Notes under the pieces: generated by a model
The model's input: the letters and a program-made list of their open reading frames with translations, nothing else
What the model was told of the DNA's origin: nothing
The model's database searches: none
Translations under genes and position numbers: made by a program
In this document: piece after piece, positions 61,811 through 64,000 of the stretch
How positions within the stretch are numbered: the stretch's first letter is position 1
Layout of the letters: each line of letters opens with the position of its first letter
From: Croceimicrobium hydrocarbonivorans
GTDB lineage: Bacteria > Bacteroidota > Bacteroidia > Flavobacteriales > Schleiferiaceae
Direction: 5' to 3'
DNA length: 64,000 bases
NCBI RefSeq assembly: GCF_014524565.1
Contig: NZ_CP060139.1
Coordinates: 2,549,501-2,613,500, forward strand

Positions 61811-62617
61811 ATGGAATTAACGCTAACTCTGGAAAAAATGCCGGCCTGGCTAAATGATGAAGGGCAAGCCACTTACATCTTAAAGGCCGATCAGGATTTC
61901 ATTCAGTTACAACGCCTCCTTGGGCAGCAAATTACGATAGAATTCGTGAATGAGAAGTATTGCGCCAATTGTGGGAATCGCTTTGAGCAATTATACCGGA
62001 TGGGATTTTGTCAGAATTGTTTCTTTACCTCGCCACAGGCGGGCGAAAGCATTATTAGACCAGAGTTGAGTCGTGCCCACGAAGGGATTGAAGATCGCGA
62101 TTTGGAATTTGAAAAATCCTATCAGCTACAGCCCCATTTGGTGTATTTAGCCAATAGTGGTGATATTAAGGTAGGGGTTACGCGCATGGGACAAAGACCT
62201 ACCCGCTGGATTGATCAAGGGGCTTCGGAGGCCATTGTTTTTGCCGAGACCGAAAATCGCTATCAAGCCGGGCAAATTGAAGTAGCTATGAAATCGCATT
62301 TGGGGGATAAAACTCCCTGGCAGCGAATGCTGAAAAATGAGATTCCCGAAATTAATCTGCTGGAAGAAAAGCAAAACTTGAAATCAAAATTGGAAGGCGA
62401 TTTAGCGCAATTCTATTCCAGTGATGATCAGCTTTGGAAGATAGATTACCCAGTGCTGGAATATCCTACCAAAGTGAAATCCATAAATCTGGATAAGGAA
62501 CCTCAAATTGAAGCAGTGCTCAAAGGCATACGCGGGCAGTACCTCATTTTTGAAGGGGGACGGGTGCTGAATGTGCGTGCCAATACAGGCTATCGCGTTA
62601 AGCTCTCTTTCGCTTAA
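61811..62617 (+). CDS. DUF2797 zinc-finger-like protein
   Basis: From the ATG at 61811 the protein has 268 residues; an upstream TTG at 61781 would add ten unrelated residues. It matches DUF2797: a Cys4 site (YCANCGNRF and GFCQNCFF), then DLEFEKSYQLQPHLVYLANS, and a GIY-YIG-like element (LVYLANSGDIKVGVTR) with QRPTRWIDQGA. The GIY-YIG similarity hints at a nuclease fold, but the family is uncharacterised. Its last 20 bases overlap the convergent gene. Confidence 0.9.
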   Translation: MELTLTLEKMPAWLNDEGQATYILKADQDFIQLQRLLGQQITIEFVNEKYCANCGNRFEQLYRMGFCQNCFFTSPQAGESIIRPELSRAHEGIEDRDLEFEKSYQLQPHLVYLANSGDIKVGVTRMGQRPTRWIDQGASEAIVFAETENRYQAGQIEVAMKSHLGDKTPWQRMLKNEIPEINLLEEKQNLKSKLEGDLAQFYSSDDQLWKIDYPVLEYPTKVKSINLDKEPQIEAVLKGIRGQYLIFEGGRVLNVRANTGYRVKLSFA

Positions 62618-63542
62618 GTCGATCGATCTCTACTTTTTTAAGACTGCTTAGGCCAACAATGGCCGGAATGGCCCAGTTGAAGAACCATACTGCGGTGCTG
62701 GCCAAAGTGAAGCTTAGGGCATCGGTCTCAAATACATCGAAGAAATACAAGGCCAAGGTGCCCTTAATGATGAAGTCGATTCCTGTATAACTGGGGATTA
62801 AGGCCGAAATAAAATAATACAGCGGTATAGACCAGTACAATTGCCAGGTGAGGAGTTCCGGTTTAAAGGCCAATAACACCAATGCCATTTGGGAGGAGAA
62901 TAGCAGAAAACGCAAGGCATTGATAGCTAATACGGCTAGCTTCTGCTGGATAGTGGGTTTGCCTTTAATGAGATAGTCCTTTAAGGGACGATTCCACAAT
63001 TCCTTTTCATGCAAAAGGCTGATCACCCTTTCCAAGCGTAGATATAGAGCCAGGCTAATCAGAATTGCTAAAAGGGCTAAAAGGCTGTATTGCAATCCTA
63101 AGCCTTGATTGGGTAACATAAAGGCTAAAATCCCAAAGCTTACAATGGCCTTGGAAAAGAGCTTAGGAGCATGAGTCCAGAAGGTGAGAAATAAGGCTTT
63201 CTTTCGATCGTAAGGTTTTTCTTGAATAAGGTAACGCCCAGCAATTTCGCCACTATTCATAGGTGATATAAATGCCAAGCCGTAGCATTTTAAATTATGA
63301 ACCAGGGCTGTTTTGAGGCTGATGGGATGTAATATACTTTGAACGATACTCCAGGCCTGGGCATCAAAAAGCAGATTTAGAAACCACAAAAGAAGGAAGC
63401 CCGATAGGTAGTAAAGACTGTGATGGGTCCAGTTCCACTGTAAATGATCGAGCTCAATGGAGTCGAGTTTTAAATATAAAAAGTAAAAGGCCAAGCTAAG
63501 GAGCAGGACTTTTAGGGACCAGAAGAAAGCCTTGCCTACCAT
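62598..63542 (-). CDS. Flippase-like LPG-synthase-type membrane protein
   Basis: This 314-residue protein has about eight hydrophobic segments and the layout of the lysylphosphatidylglycerol synthase transmembrane/UPF0104 family: ALVHNLKCYGLAFISPMNSGEIAGRY in its first part and a late conserved FISALIPSYTGIDFIIKG segment. The soluble aminoacyltransferase domain of MprF is absent, so this is the flippase-like part only. Its substrate is unknown. Its start overlaps the upstream transporter gene by 7 bp. Confidence 0.85.
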   Translation of the reverse strand: MVGKAFFWSLKVLLLSLAFYFLYLKLDSIELDHLQWNWTHHSLYYLSGFLLLWFLNLLFDAQAWSIVQSILHPISLKTALVHNLKCYGLAFISPMNSGEIAGRYLIQEKPYDRKKALFLTFWTHAPKLFSKAIVSFGILAFMLPNQGLGLQYSLLALLAILISLALYLRLERVISLLHEKELWNRPLKDYLIKGKPTIQQKLAVLAINALRFLLFSSQMALVLLAFKPELLTWQLYWSIPLYYFISALIPSYTGIDFIIKGTLALYFFDVFETDALSFTLASTAVWFFNWAIPAIVGLSSLKKVEIDRLKRKRA

Positions 63543-64000
63543 AATGCGATTTCTTCTCCGCGCTGCAATTTAAAATGGGCGCGAATCCAAAGAACCAGAG
63601 GATAAATGACCAAAGTGTCGGCAGCGGCAAAGAGAACTTTGAATAACCAGCCATCCCCGATTAAGGGTAGCATTTCATCAAAGCTTTTCAATCCCCAGAA
63701 GATTACACTGATTACCAGAACGGTGTCTACCAATTGCGAGAAGATAGTCGAGAAATTGTTCCGCAACCAAAGGTGATTGCCCTTGGTTTTTTGTTTGATG
63801 AGGTGGAAAATACGCACATCCACAAATTGGGCTACCAGGTAGGCGATCATGCTGGAAGCAATAACGCGCCAGGAGTTTTGGAATACGGTATCGAAATACT
63901 CATCACTTACTGGTGAGCCATCAATGGCAGGAAAGATATGCCCCAGGTAAAGGATTAGTAAAACCAGCAGGGAAGCGAAAAAACCGCTTAATACTACTAA
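63536..64000 (-). CDS. Queuosine precursor transporter (YhhQ/VUT family), partial
   Basis: The minus-strand frame stays open to the window edge, so the N-terminus is missing and the Met at 63850 is internal: the upstream codons read SWRVIASSMIAYLVAQFVD. The family signature follows: VDVRIFHLIKQKTKGNHLWLRNNFSTIFSQLVDT (in parts), with four or so helices visible. VUT/YhhQ proteins import queuine or preQ bases used for tRNA modification. It is coupled to the flippase-like gene by a 7-bp overlap. Confidence 0.93.
   Translation of the reverse strand, partial: LVVLSGFFASLLVLLILYLGHIFPAIDGSPVSDEYFDTVFQNSWRVIASSMIAYLVAQFVDVRIFHLIKQKTKGNHLWLRNNFSTIFSQLVDTVLVISVIFWGLKSFDEMLPLIGDGWLFKVLFAAADTLVIYPLVLWIRAHFKLQRGEEIALW

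Noticed and set aside
63536-63850. A truncated 104-residue transporter gene
   Set aside because: The frame continues open from 63850 to the window edge with family-like sequence, so the gene is cut by the window and not broken.
1-64000. Mobile elements, phage genes, toxin-antitoxin pairs, restriction systems or CRISPR
   Set aside because: I looked for transposase, integrase, nuclease-methylase and short regular repeats and saw none.

Overview
The window is a chromosomal segment of a Bacteroidota bacterium, most likely a marine-type Flavobacteriales member. Support comes from many TonB-dependent receptors with carboxypeptidase-regulatory-like N-termini, type IX secretion (T9SS) sorting domains, a PorV/PorQ family protein, a DUF4249/receptor pair, an HYC_CC_PP-type protein, weak Shine-Dalgarno sites, and recurrent -7 elements of the Bacteroidota form TAnnTTTG. 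I see no IS element, prophage, CRISPR array or integron. One tRNA gene (Leu, UAG) and no rRNA are present. Most genes are housekeeping or ordinary cell-envelope genes.

Layout: 1-620 is the end of the ATP synthase operon (atpD tail, atpC). 1288-10184 holds a large co-oriented surface cassette: a 1237-residue TonB-dependent receptor, a 1364-residue secreted protein of unknown function and a PorV/PorQ-like outer-membrane protein. 10277-14086 has greA, a HIT protein, ruvC, a GT2 glycosyltransferase and a MscS-type channel. 14114-17376 is a TonB receptor with its DUF4249 lipoprotein. 17529-20719 carries a Prc-type protease and an OppC-like permease. 20716-24693 is a compact minus-strand operon (flavin reductase, DUF3127, short-chain fatty acid permease, aat, membrane protein). 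24838-32647 has tRNA-Leu, a LamG T9SS cargo, a TonB protein and a 1812-residue FN3/MAM-like/PKD T9SS cargo.

32945-34569 groups a Crp/Fnr regulator, a cysteine-dioxygenase-like protein and a rhodanese, suggesting a thiol or sulfur function. 34664-41583 has a nucleoid-associated protein, a heavy-metal-type receptor module (HYC_CC_PP, HMA, TonB receptor), a barrel/SPOR chimera and trigger factor. 41668-43687 is clpP-clpX. 43684-54724 is a run of minus-strand genes for electron transfer and nucleotide metabolism (etfB, etfA, bifunctional nuclease, a CNT nucleoside transporter, thyA, folA), interrupted by a plus-strand glycogen synthase and by two tandem paralogues with TonB C-terminal domains. 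54888-58569 has pdhB and a membrane pyrophosphatase with an unusual C-terminal extension. 58781-64000 has a GH3 / beta-propeller-like / deoxynucleoside kinase operon, a DUF2797 protein, a flippase-like membrane protein and a queuosine-precursor transporter cut by the window edge.

I find no clear defence system or other unmistakably new system. The best candidates for a second look are the receptor / giant secreted protein / PorV cassette, the DUF3127 protein with an SSB-like acidic tail, the two signal-peptide TonB_C paralogues set between thyA and folA, the C-terminally extended pyrophosphatase, the nucleoside transporter with an extracytoplasmic N-terminal domain, the thiol cluster, and a GC-rich intergenic element with a 19-bp repeat.
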